From: Hyparrhenia diplandra
Taxonomy: Eukaryota; Streptophyta; Magnoliopsida; Poales; Poaceae
Direction: 5' to 3'
Assembly: GCA_015847255.1 (NCBI GenBank)
Contig: JADLZK010002807.1
Span: forward strand, 62,001-126,000
DNA length: 64,000 nucleotides
This document shows, piece after piece, positions 35,042 to 45,400 of the stretch. The first letter of the stretch is position 1. Every line of letters begins with the position of its first letter. The notes beneath the pieces are model-generated. The model had not been told where the DNA came from. It saw only the letters and a program-made list of their open reading frames with translations, and did not search any database. Both the position numbers and the translations under genes were made by a program.

Positions 35042-35888
35042 TTTTTTGAAAGCGAGCTTAGCTCGTACTTCATTAAGAGAAACAAAGTAGTTCATACACG
35101 ACTTGCAAACATCTCATGGAGAGTTGCCACAGAGTTGTTACAAGTTGACACACTAACACAAAGCAACGGCTTTAACGGGCGGAGCGGGAAAGATGTAGAC
35201 TAAGAGGAATTAAATGCGCTACAGGTAAGCATAAGGCCGACGGGAGCACGCTCACAGCCGCTGAAGCGTCTTCGCCCAGCGTTGGCCACGCATGGGGAAG
35301 GCCTCCAGCCCGCTTGTGTGGTGGGAGGACGTCGTCAACGAAGTGACTACGGAACCTCAGCGCAATGGTGGGATCTGGGGTGGTCGACGGTGCACCTGGC
35401 TGGCGGCCCTCCCACTTGTCCAGAAGCACACGGCGCGCCTGCCGCTCGGGTTGGGGGTCACGGAAGGCGGACTTTGCTGCGAGGCGGTCACTGCGCCTTG
35501 GGACCCAGTCCTCACTGATCGTGGTGCGCACCCCTGGGCGCAGAGGAGTCTTGATAAGCGGCTGCTCGAGGGGAAGCATGAGGGACACGATGAAGGCCGC
35601 GACGTCGGCCTCAGTTGGCATCCCCGACCTCCCCCCGGTAGTGTCGGCGACGACGGGTGCTGTAAGCGACGTGTGAAGAGTAGAGACGGAGAGGTTGACC
35701 GGGCGCGGAGCAGCGGCATGGGAAGGCGATGTTCCGACACCCTGGTCTGCGACCGGGGGATCTTGCACCGGGTTGACCCTGGTGGACGACGAGTCGAGGT
35801 TGGAGGCCGGCGGCGTGGGCATCACAGTGGCCGCCTCCGCCTTCGGCGCAAGAGCATCTGCGAAGTTGAGCGCGACTATGCAGCGGCG
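35042..35888 (-). mobile_element. LINE-derived insertion holding an ORF1 remnant but no ORF2
   Basis: Flanked by the 13-bp direct repeat TGATTGTTTAATG at 35029-35041 and 35889-35901. On the minus strand it ends in a LINE-like 3' end, TTAATGAAGTACGAGC then an A6 tail. The frame 35172-35825 includes RRSDRLAAKSAFRDPQPERQ and VLLDKWEGRQPGAPS, the C-terminal motif of ORF1 in grass L1 elements. The 3'UTR follows directly, so ORF2 is missing. This is an internal-deletion derivative that was nonetheless mobilised, as the target duplication shows. Confidence 0.85.
35172..35825 (-). pseudogene. LINE ORF1 C-terminal fragment
   Basis: Open frame of 217 codons. The first half is Pro/Ser/Thr-rich and low in complexity. 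Residues around 110-150 carry the RRSDRLAAKS...KWEGR signature of grass LINE ORF1 C-termini. There is no DUF4283 domain and no zinc knuckle, so about half of a normal ORF1 is lost. The stop at 35172 is about 130 bp from the element's 3' end. Confidence 0.7.
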
Positions 35889-35936
35889 TGATTGTTTAAT
35901 GTTAAGATGACATTATTTGTTCCCGATCTATAAGTA

Positions 35937-36090
35937 TACGACATTTTATAACATAGCATTGCAACACAGGGCAGGACCCAATGAAGGAACACTACACACG
36001 GACGATGGATCGATGGACCTTACTTATTTTTTCTACATGACATGGATTTTTTATATATCTATATACGTACCTACTAATAAAGCCGGGAAA
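35937..36090. repeat. Array unit 2: 3' flank of the secreted-protein gene
   Basis: GACATTTTATAACATAGCAT, CAACACAGG(G)CAGGAC, GAACACTACAC, GATCGATGGACCTTA and a TACATGACATGGATTTTTT-like run are shared with 45638-45760 and, more loosely, with 25368-25590. The coding part of the gene is absent here. Confidence 0.8.
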
Positions 36091-36332
36091 TTTCAGTCTA
36101 CCAAAATTTGGTCCACCAAAATTTTTTGTGGACCAAAAAATTCTCACCCTTTTTTTCTAAACGTTCCGTGTCTAGTCTGACCTGATACGTACATTTCCTA
36201 TCCTACGCGGAGACGTCGTACACAAACGCCGCACAACGCTTTCGACTTCCTCACCCGTGTCCGAGTAGAGCCGCAGCACATAGCGCACACAATCACATCT
36301 CAGCGTTCACCTTCCATCCCTCTCTCTGTCCA
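36091..36332. other. Unit 2 spacer
   Basis: Contains two small direct repeats around ACCAAAATTT(G)GTCCAC at 36099-36130. No gene or transposon end was recognised. Confidence 0.35.
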
Positions 36333-36553
36333 AGATTATAGCATGCATGATCAAAGATTCAGGACCACGACAACCAGCGATTAGCATCCACACTAAATTA
36401 CTGATATCTCTTGTTATTATACATAAAAAGAACAAACTGCAGGAAACTAGCTAAGCTATAATAGATGCTGCCTCGAACCCACATCATATCACTAATTAAC
36501 AAGCTAGGCAACAACGTCCCTTACCGAATCAAAGAAGCTGACTTCGCGCAAAG

Positions 36554-37069
36554 CTAGGGAGAAAATATCCATGGCTCCGGCACCGGTGTGGCGTTGGCTT
36601 TGGATCCGCCGGTGACCGCGGCCTCTACCGACGATGGAGATAAACAAGTTCCACAATCAGATGCTGCAGCCTCAGTATTTGCAGCACTAGCCCCATCATA
36701 TGCAGCACGAACCGCATCATACGCATCATATGCAGCATTAGCGGCATCATACGCAGCATTAGCGGCATCATACGCAGCATCCTCTACAGCCGATTTCCTT
36801 GCCGCAGAAAGTGCAGCTTTAGCCGCAGCATGTGCATCCACTGCAGCCAATAACCCTGCCTCTCTCGCCGTGGCTGCGCCTTCCTGATCTCCTGCTCCCC
36901 TTAGATTCTCAGCCAAAGTGCACATATACTTTGCCGATGCAGTTGCTTTCTCAGCGTGCATAGCCGCCTCCTTTGCTGACGCGGTGTTAGCCGGTACAGG
37001 CTCACGCAACCACTGCAAACCTCCTCGACGTCCTCGTCCGCCTGATCTGCTAAGTCCATCGAGGATCAT
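36554..37069 (-). CDS. Ala-rich repeat protein, copy C (about 171 aa)
   Basis: ATG at 37069 (MILDGLSRSGGRGRRGG), stop at 36554. The open frame extends to a GTG at 37078, but the ATG matches copy B. The middle is over one third Ala, with imperfect repeats of AAYDAAN (for example AAYDAANAAYDAANAAYDAY) that could form amphipathic helix. The first half has helical Ala/Glu/Lys-rich sequence (AKEAAMHAEKATASAKYM). The C-terminus, CLSPSSVEAAVTGG then SKANATPVPEPWIFSP, is shared with copy B. Two Cys lie close together (DCGTC). No signal peptide or known domain. It is loosely reminiscent of LEA-type Ala-rich helices, but that is only a compositional likeness. The frame is intact. Function unknown. Confidence 0.55.
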   Translation of the reverse strand: MILDGLSRSGGRGRRGGLQWLREPVPANTASAKEAAMHAEKATASAKYMCTLAENLRGAGDQEGAATAREAGLLAAVDAHAAAKAALSAARKSAVEDAAYDAANAAYDAANAAYDAYDAVRAAYDGASAANTEAAASDCGTCLSPSSVEAAVTGGSKANATPVPEPWIFSP

Positions 37070-37589
37070 GGCGAACACGAGAGGCAGCCGATGGCGAGTT
37101 CAGTTGACGACGACGTGCAGGATCAAATTGTTTTAGTTTCGTAAGCTGTAGGTACGTAGCTAGAAAAATACAGAACAACCATAAATATATATTACCGGAC
37201 AGAAGGATCCTTATTTTGTTATATACAATGAAACTATTGTTAATGTAACCGAGTCGGACTGCTACAAAAATTCTATCGGAACTCTTTCTGTTACAAAGTC
37301 CGAACTCTATTACACACAAAACATGATATGCCGCCTATCATGAATTCCCTAATTGTTGGTAAATAATTAAACAATTATTCTATAACTTTTAATTTAAAAA
37401 TCAATTCTTTTTTATGATCATCATGCGTACGTATTTCGATGTATGTAGAAATGGAGCACGTGCTAGTTTCCTATATGTCTCGTTCCAAATTCAGGAAGTT
37501 ATTTATCATATTATTTAGTACATCGGTTTTATGTTGAATACAGATGTTTAGATGAACATAAAATTCAAGACGCATAATTAAAATTCAAC

Positions 37590-37858
37590 TTTAAACTGTA
37601 CCCCTCACACTTTTTAGACGAACATCTAAAAAATATTTTGCTATTTTATTTTGAATTTTAAAACAAAATTTAGAAATGATTTGTAAGGGCATATCAATCA
37701 CCAGCCGCCCCTACAAATCGAACACCGTGGGCGTTTCGACAGCTGCCCCTACAGTGGGCTGATTTGTAAAAACCCCGGCAGGGCGGCTGGGCCAACTGCC
37801 CTTATAGAGGGGTGTGGAACCACCCCTGAAAACCCGTGCTAGCATAGTGGGTGTAGTG
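37590..37858. mobile_element. CACTA-like terminal remnant
   Basis: The block ends at 37858 in TGGGTGTAGTG (CACTACACCC inverted) and contains GC-rich subterminal-like motifs (CAGCCGCCC, GGGCGGCTGGGCC). It is absent from unit 1 apart from a short CTGTAGTGTC at 27991. A clear left end with CACTA was not found, so it is a partial or decayed element. Confidence 0.4.
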
Positions 37859-38347
37859 TCACCATGTTGGTCGGTGTTTGCCGGTAGGTTGCCGGTGTAG
37901 CGCCGCTTTCTTCGTCGGTGTTCGCCGGTAGGTGCTCATGCCTTCCTCATTGGTGTTCTCTAGTAGATATTTGGTCTAACATCACCTGCCTGACTGACAG
38001 TGTAGCATTGCCTTCTCTCCATGGCGCGAAATTGGGGTAGGAGCCATTGCTGATGACATCCATACTGCCTCAATGTCACCTAGTGCAGTGGTGTCATAGA
38101 TGTGGGTCTGTTTTTGATAACATCTTTGCCGACTTAGTGCATCCGGACAATATATCAGACAACATACATCGAAGTTGTGCAACAATATAGGGCAAAAATT
38201 AGATTAGTAGCTATGGAGGACAACAAGCATGCCATTACCCTCCTTGCTTCTGAACGTGCAAGTCTTCGATCTCCAGTAGACAATGTAGAACATTGAATGA
38301 TCCTTGCTGCGAGCTTCAGACGTTGATAGATGCTGTAGGTGTTGATC

Positions 38348-38461
38348 ATGAAGACGCTGCACAATGCCGTGCTGCAGAAGGTGCTATCGTTAGATGCATC
38401 TGCTCCAATCTTTCACATCCAAGTACACCGTTTTACAGAACCACCAATAAAAGCAGGATGA
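38348..38461 (+). CDS. Micro-ORF, paralogue of 34830-34910 (37 aa)
   Basis: Starts MKTLHNAVLQKVL. The ATG and the upstream GTAGGTGTTGATC are conserved with 34830. Small deletions remove most of the hydrophobic core, and the frame then runs through the TTTCACATCCA stretch to a TGA. Probably decayed or non-coding. Confidence 0.2.
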   Translation: MKTLHNAVLQKVLSLDASAPIFHIQVHRFTEPPIKAG

Positions 38462-38930
38462 CATTTTGATTCTTTAATATTAAGACTATCAAAAGTACCC
38501 ATGCGTTGCAACGGGAGAAAAAAATATTTTTTATGTTCACTTTAGTCATAAATCAATTATAAACTATTAAATTTATTTTAATGTAAAAGGACTATAATTC
38601 CTAATCAAGTTTCATTGTGTATTAGAAACACACGGTTCATTAACAGTAGATTTCAGGGGCTACAAATTAGTTCTACGTGACTCAGTGGACAATTGTTTTA
38701 TTTGGAGAAGTGGGGGGTGTGCTATTCGCCATGTACCAAGTCCATGATAAAGGTGTATTTGAGAGGATTAAATTTCTTGGCTAAAGATGCCCTCGTGTAT
38801 ATATGTATTTTAATAGTATATTTAGCTTTTTTTCTCTAAAGCAAAAACGTTTGTATATCGCATAAGAATGACATCGTGGTGATGTCATCAAAGCTAACCA
38901 TGAATCAAGGAGCGAGGCATAGCACATTAC

Positions 38931-39100
38931 TTGGCACTCGTAAAACAGAGCATGGCGCACGACAGGACAGGCATCGTTTCTTCACTGTCGCCGCCGGGTC
39001 CATGCGGCAGTAGTGCGTGCACGTGCGGGAGTAGCATAGGAGTGCTCGAGACAGCTCAGCGGGCAGCTGAGGGCGAGGCTGTGTGCGGCAGGTTACATGA
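38931..39100. other. Short open stretch in Helitron 1, possibly captured
   Basis: GC-rich DNA with an open plus-strand frame (MAHDRTGIVSSLSPPGPCGS) that runs into the LINE tail at 39101. No domain; probably a captured fragment. Confidence 0.25.
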
Positions 39101-39541
39101 TTTTTTTTTTTTTTTAAGAGAACTGAAGGAGTCGAAGCTCCTGCAGAAATTTATTATATATATAAAAAAAAGAGGAAAACGAAAACCAAAACGAAGAGAG
39201 TACAGTTCTTAGAGTTACAAAGAGCTATGAGGAGCTGTAAGGAGGTCCATAGCCCAAAGCCCATCTAGGGCACAGAAAAGGAAATAAAGAAAATGAGTTC
39301 AGTTACAAATTCTGTAGCCATTGATCAAACTGAAGAGATAGTCCTGGTTTCACCCTCAATGCCACCACTCTTATTTCTTTAAAGAAAGGGTTATTTGGTT
39401 TGGTACCATTACAATTCTTTGAAATTTGAAATATACCATTGCAACTTTTTGGCTCACCGAAATCTACCATTATCTATGTATTCTACCTCCTTGGCCCCAT
39501 TGTCGGGTGTAGAGCAAAGTGAATCTTTCTGTATAGACTTT

Positions 39542-39700
39542 TTACCCTTCTCTAGACCGTGAAACCGACTGCGTTGCCTTCTTCCCCGCCAAGGCTTCCT
39601 TCCCCGGCGTCTCTACGTGGGCCATGTAACCCACGGATTCGAGCGCGTCGCAGGCAGGAAGAAAATACTGAGCCTTTATCCCTTGGTCCTTGGAAGCCAT
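39542..39700 (-). pseudogene. Gene fragment carried by the MULE
   Basis: From ATG 39700 the minus strand reads MASKDQGIKAQYFLPACDAL, then SVGYMAHVETPGKEALAGKK, and stops at 39542. The natural-looking composition and a possible plant start context suggest a captured first exon. The donor gene was not recognised. Confidence 0.35.
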
Positions 39701-39730
39701 GGCAAGAGCAGCGCGACCGCATCGGACATG

Positions 39731-40736
39731 CACTACTACATAAAAGAACTTGCATGGCGGGCAAAAAAAAATTTGCGTGGCGGTTTTTTTGCCCGCCATG
39801 AACAGAGGGTCACGAAAATAGATGAACTTCCGTGGCAGTTATTTTGCCCGCCACGGTTAATGAAATAAAAAAAAAAAAAGACGAGCCCGCGGGGAGCCCA
39901 TCCAGCCCGCCACGAGCCCATCTCCGCCGATCCGACGCCACCCGATCCGCCGCCGGCGGGAGGCCCCCCCGCCGCTGCTCGATCCGCGCCGAGGGAGGCC
40001 AACTCGCCGGATCCGCTGCTGGAAGGGCGCCCTCGCCGGACGGGCGTCGGGGAGGCCAACCCGCCGGATTCGCCGGGAGGCCGCCCCCGCCGGATCCGTG
40101 GTCGGGAGGCCAACCTCGCCGGATCCGGCCGGGGAGGCCGCCCTCGCCGGATCCGCGCGGGGAGGCCGCCTTTGCCGGATCTCGCGATGGCCGCCGCCGC
40201 AAGGCGTCGCACTGCCGCTGCTGCACAAGGCTGCTGCTCCCGCTGGGCCCCGCCGGCCGGAGTTTCGGCGCCCCGCTGGCCCCGGCGCCAAGGAGGAAGG
40301 GATGGGCGCCGGGATGGGCCGGGGAGGAGGGGAGGAGGAGCGCCGGGGAGGAAGGGAGGAAGGGGGCGCTGGGGGATGAAGGGGATGGCCGGGTCACGGG
40401 AGCAGAGAGGGAAGTGAGGATAGGAGTGGGTGAGTTAGGGTTTGGGAGTGAGGAGTGATATATATACTGGGACTTTTTTATTGGGCCGAGATGGATTTTG
40501 TTGGCCCAAGTTTTGTCAGCTGCTGGGCCGTATTTACCATGGCGGTTTTTTAAAAAAAAAAAAACCTTCAAACATTCCAGTTAATCGATTTACCGCGGAC
40601 GGACATTATAACCGCCAAGGTTAATTAAAAATGCCCGCCAAGGTAAATCAAGCCATTAACCGTGGCGGTTTTCTAAATGCCCGCCACGGAAAATTTTTTC
40701 CCAATTGCCTCGTGTAAAATCAATTCTGTAGTAGTG
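39731..40736. mobile_element. CACTA element nested in the MULE
   Basis: Starts CACTACTACATAAAAG and ends in the inverted form of CACTACTACAGAATTG, with ATG duplicated at 39728-39730 and 40737-40739. GCCCGCCACG-type subterminal repeats occur at both ends. The 1-kb GC-rich interior repeats GCCGGATCCG-like units about every 40-50 bp (39990-40180) and has no transposase. Confidence 0.92.
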
Positions 40737-40739
40737 ATG

Positions 40740-41450
40740 GCCAAGGCCACTGGGATCATTGCCAGCCACTACGGTGGTGAACACACGCAAGCCAGACCTT
40801 GTCTTTCCTAGCACGCGACCGCTCTCTCGCACGCACTGCAATGGTGCCCGCACATACGCACAGGTCACGGGAGCACGGTCAGCTTGGTCCCTGTTGTGAA
40901 GTGGCTGCACGTCTAGCGAGGCTTGGGTGTCGGCGGCGCTGCCTTTGGACTGCGAACACACGGTGACGGCAGACGAGCGCAGGCAATGACGCGTGCGAGC
41001 AGACGGTGGCGTCCGGCAAGCGCATGTCTAGCGGATCTAGCGCGCGCAGTGACGGCGGCCCGGCCAGGACGGACAGCAGTTCGACGATCGCAGCCTGCGT
41101 ATGGCAACGCGGCGAGCGCGGCCTGGCCGGACAGTGGCGCATCGAGCACGGCCTGGACGGACAGCGGCACGGTGCAGCGAGCGTGGCCTGCACGCAGCTG
41201 GACGGGCGACGACGGCGCGACCTACGCGGCACGTACGATGGCGACACGACCTGCACGGTCGGTGGGAACGCGAGTGGCCTGTAGATGACGGCGGCGTGGC
41301 CTGGGCGACGGCGGCGTGGCCTGGGCGGCTTGTGCGGACGCGAGAGGCAGCCTGGGCGATACCGATATAGCGGTGCGGACTTCAGACGACGGCGTGGCAG
41401 CGAGAGCGCACGAGGAAGTTCCATCGCGGATCGGCTTTTTCGTAGTCCAC
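40740..41450. other. GC-rich block in the MULE interior
   Basis: Open frames on both strands (for example 40879-41565 minus) with many Arg and Ala codons and short internal repeats around GGACGGACAGC(A/G)G and GGCCTGG(C/A)CGGACAG. No domain was recognised. Captured DNA is likely. Confidence 0.35.
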
Positions 41451-41884
41451 AAAAGGGTAAAAACGTCCATACGGAAATGTGTATGGTGCTCATACACTCG
41501 ACAATGGGCCCAAGGGCATAGGATACGTAGGTAATGGCAGATCTCGCTGAAACAAAGAGTTGCAATGGTATGTCTCCAAATAGTCAAATTGTAATGGTTT
41601 ATTTTAAATAACCAAGAATTGTAATGGTATCAAACCAAATAACCCTTAAAGAAATAGTGTCTGCAACCCTGAATGCTCATCTGGTTGTTATTGAAAATCA
41701 TTTCATTTATGGCTTTCCATATGGTCCAGCACATGAGGATGATGGCACTCATGAAAAATTGACTCTGAAGCTGAATTTTCATTGCATGTATGTTATCAAC
41801 AGAGGAGCCATGCTGAATGGTGATTAAACCCAGGATATCCCAACACTGCTGGGCATAAGGACAGCCCCAAAACAAATGCTCCCG

Positions 41885-42164
41885 TTTGGATCCTTTGAAT
41901 TTGGGGAATTGGAATCTACTTAATAAATTAAGCTATTTAGTTTGGAATTTGAGATTCCCTAACTTTCCAAAGTTCACAAATAAGCCTATCTCAAAGGATG
42001 TTTCTCATGTCAGTTAATGGAATTCAATTCCTATCTCCCACCCTATGAATTTGAGATAGGCTTATTTGTGAACTTTGAAAAGTTAGGGAATCTCAAATTC
42101 CAAACTAAATAGCTTAATTTATTAAGTAGATTCCAATTCTCCAAATTCAAAGGATCCAAACTGG
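41885..42164. mobile_element. Foldback MITE with near-perfect 115-bp arms
   Basis: The left arm, from GTTTGGATCCTTTGAATTTG to about 41998, is complementary to 42048-42164, which ends CAAAGGATCCAAAC. The loop is about 50 bp. There is no coding potential. A clean target duplication was not found, so the superfamily is open. Confidence 0.8.
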
Positions 42165-42445
42165 CCTTGTCTTGGCGAAGCGTTTTGGTTTTTTTTTTTT
42201 ATCTCAAATTATGGTTGCTGCATGCATCCTTAGTTGGCTGGTATTGTACTCGATTTAGATTTGGGGAGTCCAGGACGGTGGGAACTTTGTGATTGAAAAG
42301 ACACTGGAGTCCAGAACAGTGGGGACTTTGTGGTTGGAAGAGGTATAGGACGGACATGTGGATGAAAAAGAGTGTGGAAGGAAAAAAGGTGATATGAAAA
42401 TTTTAACAGAAATTTCCTAGCTTTATTAATAGGTATAGATATAGA

Positions 42446-42474
42446 TGACATTATTTGTTCCCGATTTATAAGTA
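42446..42474. other. 29-bp host remnant between two Helitrons
   Basis: TGACATTATTTGTTCCCGAT then TTATAAGTA matches 35908-35936 with one difference. It is the only array DNA left between Helitron 1 and Helitron 2. Confidence 0.9.
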
Positions 42475-45400
42475 CTAGTTCATCAACCCGTGCTCTCACG
42501 CACGGGCTAATCTTAAAACACATATAAGCATTAGTTATTATTTAATTTAATGTCTCTCATAATAAAAATTGCATGTGTTAAATTATGTTTTTTTCTCTTT
42601 TGTCATTTTTCTAACATGATAGGCAATATAGATACTATGCAGTCTTTGTGATAAGCCACAATTTTTTTTATCCCTTAATTTATATTGAATCCCTCATACT
42701 CATTATATCTTTTATTGGCTCTCCTTTTTATACATTAAAAAACAAAGACTTAAATTGCACAAATAAGTACTACGATAACATGAATAATCATTTTAAACAT
42801 GTACTACATTGCTTAAGGTCAGGTGGGAGCTTGACATGAGATCTAGGAGCGATCGAAATGCTAACCTTAACGGATCAAATAACACTTCAGCCTTATAATG
42901 GCTGTTTGAACCAAAGCAATCTCAAATGATATTGTTAAAAAAAAAAAAGCAATCTCAAATGATATGATTATAAAGCCACTCTGCACTGTCCTCCCCACTT
43001 CTCAAGATGTTTGATTTTTTTTATTACAATGAAAACTATGTCGATAATAATCACAAAAAAAAAACTATGTGGTTAATTGGATGCAAATATTTGTTTACTT
43101 TAGATCATGTTTCTTAACGGCATAAGTGAGTAACTTAAATTAAGATCCATGGGCTATGGTATATTGATTTACATAGTTAAAGGGGTTCATATGATGTACA
43201 CATTCATGGAAGTGGATAATTATTTAGAAAAAAAAAAAGATCAAATTATTCCCACTTATGATTATAGTCTACAAAATTGATGATAGGATTTTTTTTATTT
43301 TTGTGCAAATTTCTAACATTTATATTTTTTCTTGTGTGACTTGTAAGGATTAACATGATCTGGATGCTCCACTCGGAACCTCTAGTTAGAATTTATAAGA
43401 TTTATTTGTAGTTTTCATAGAATGGTACTTACTTAATGTAACTATAAGCCTGTTATGCGTACTATTATTGCCGACCATTGTGTGCCATCATGAATCTGTA
43501 CTTTAAATTTAGCCTTTTATCTACACAATGCATTTTTTAATCGGCTTGTTAAGTTTAAATTGTAATTTTTATTGATAGTTTATTCATGATTTTCATATTT
43601 TATATTTTTTAAAAAGATTATAGGTCCATGTTACTCTCTTGTTTCTTACAATATTATAAATAATTGTTTCACCTTGCATTGCGTCACTGTCAACATTGTT
43701 TTGTAAAATTTAGAGTGCTTAAAATTAACTCATAAAGTTATTTAAAATAACAAATTTTGAAATTTATTCTATAATATGTAGTATTAAATATAATGTAACA
43801 TAAAGTTAATTATCATTGTCTTTGTTATGTGGTTTGTTAAGGGAACATGTTTACACACTTGATAAAATAGAATTTTGCTTAGTTTTAACCTAATAGCAGT
43901 AGGTGTGAAATTTAGAATATTGCATTCCTTTATGGATATTTAACTATTTATGTCGCCCTAAATTAATGGGAGAAGGGGTTAGTTTACACTAAATATTGGA
44001 TGTTGTATAGAGGAAACTTAATTGGAGGGTGATTTTGTTTCCGCATAGACCTCAATTTAGCTTTTAAGAGGATGGATATGGAAACTCTTGGAGATGATGC
44101 TCTACCAGCACCCTTGGTTCTAGGGACTGGCGTGGCCTGATGATTCTGCAGTGAATCAATGAAACAATTTCTTCCAAGGTTGTTTAAATTCTAAGTGGAT
44201 ATATTACTTTAAAAACTCATATATAGGTGCGGCTTTTTCATTTTACCCCGAGAGCAAATAAGTAGGAAATTTAGCCAAAAAATGACAAAAAGGAGAAATT
44301 TACATTATTTATGTAGAGTTAAATGGCTGCGTTACGTACCTTGATAAGTGGACCCTTTGTACAATCATTTTAAGATCTATTATCACATATATATATCTTA
44401 GTTCCAAGCTCTAATAATCTTCCAATACGTACAATAGGTTGACATCGAATATTGCCTGGGAAAAGAAAAATAAGCATAAGATGGTAAATGGTAACAAAAA
44501 CAACTTATCACATAGAAATACCATAGAAAAACAACCATTATCTGGAGGGTTTTCTCAATCTAACATAGCGGTGGTGCATAGTATTGCCCTTCTTCTTGGA
44601 CGATACAATCTTCAGATCAAGCATGCATCTCAGTTGAGGGCAATCAACTCGTCTAGGCCGTCTAGCAGGATGCATGCTACCATGCATAGATGTACGCAGA
44701 TGTTAACACTTGGAGTCGTGCAGACCATTCGTTGATTTATTCAGAGGGAGCCATCCAGATCTTTGCTCCTGTCCATTGGCCATTGCAAAGGCCTCGTGGC
44801 CAGTACCAATCGGCTGCTTCACAAACCTGTGAGGCACATGCATCTTACTCCACCAACCACCACCATCCCTCCATCGGCGTTGTTGACAAAGACAATGAAA
44901 CATCCTTGTATGCATGTATTGCCCTGCTGGTAGGATAATTGGAGCACGCGCCGCCAGGGAGAGGAACGCGTGGAAAAAAAAGCCACGAGCTAGGTTAGAT
45001 TAGACATAGGTGTGGTGATGAGGAGTTCTCACAAAGCAGAGCACGCCGCCAAGGAGAGAGAAATCCGAGGAGGAATCAATTAGATTGCAACTACTCCATG
45101 ATCGAGAGATCAGGAAACAAAGTGTCTTTACTTCATGCAACTTCTCCATGAAAACTTGCGTTTAATGCCATCGAATGGAAGGAAGAGCAACGCAATATTG
45201 TGGCTTCCTTTTTCCGGATTGAAACTCGACGTTGCGGCGGCGACGGCAATAGGTCTCCACGCGCTCGAGAGAGAGCTAAGAGGAAGCACCAGCGGCAATA
45301 GGTATCTACATCCGCAGATTTTTTTTATAGATGCGTAGGATTTTCATTTTGTGAATCACTAAAATTAGTTATATTAATTTATCCTAATGGCATTGGTGGG

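Larger units (their letters stand above)
36333..38150. repeat. Array unit 2 segment (paralogous to 27045-28352)
   Basis: Colinear with unit 1 over the Ala-rich gene, its upstream region and the short-repeat block. It differs by an extra block of about 270 bp at 37590-37858 and by small indels. At 38148-38150 the CAA target of the unit 1 CACTA is present once, with no element. Confidence 0.88.
39388..41645. mobile_element. MULE (possible Pack-MULE) inside the LINE, itself holding a CACTA
   Basis: Both ends begin GGGTTATTTGGTTTG(G/A)TACC and pair over more than 30 bp. The 9-bp target duplication TTAAAGAAA lies at 39379-39387 and 41646-41654. The interior has GC-rich, gene-like blocks at 39540-39727 and 40740-41450, but no MURA transposase. 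This fits a non-autonomous MULE that captured gene fragments. Confidence 0.88.
39101..41884 (-). mobile_element. LINE 3' part (minus strand), split by a MULE
   Basis: A 15-base T run at 39101 is the reverse of the A tail. Joined across the MULE, the minus strand encodes the ORF2 C-terminus: FWGCPYAQQCWDILGL and ILMCWTIWKAINEMIFNNN at 41630-41875, then EIRVVALRVKPGLSLQFDQW at 39320-39387 before a stop. These are the zinc-binding and tail motifs of plant L1 ORF2. The copy is 5'-truncated near 41884. Its target duplication was not determined. Confidence 0.8.
38486..42445 (-). mobile_element. Helitron 1 (minus strand), with nested elements
   Basis: On the minus strand it starts TCTATATCTATACCTATTAA (5' end at 42445), the usual TC start of rice Helitrons. 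It ends CCCGTTGCAACGCATGGG then TACTTTTGATAG at 38486 (stem-loop then a degenerate CTAG). Host A and T flank it. The paralogous DNA at 35901-35910 reads GTTAAGA|TGACATT without it. Of its 3.96 kb, a large part is later insertions. No Rep/helicase frame is seen. Confidence 0.85.

Noticed and set aside
37590..37858. Complete CACTA element
   Set aside because: Only the right-hand end is convincing. The left side shows CACTTTTTAG rather than CACTA and no 3-bp duplication could be matched, so it is recorded only as a remnant.
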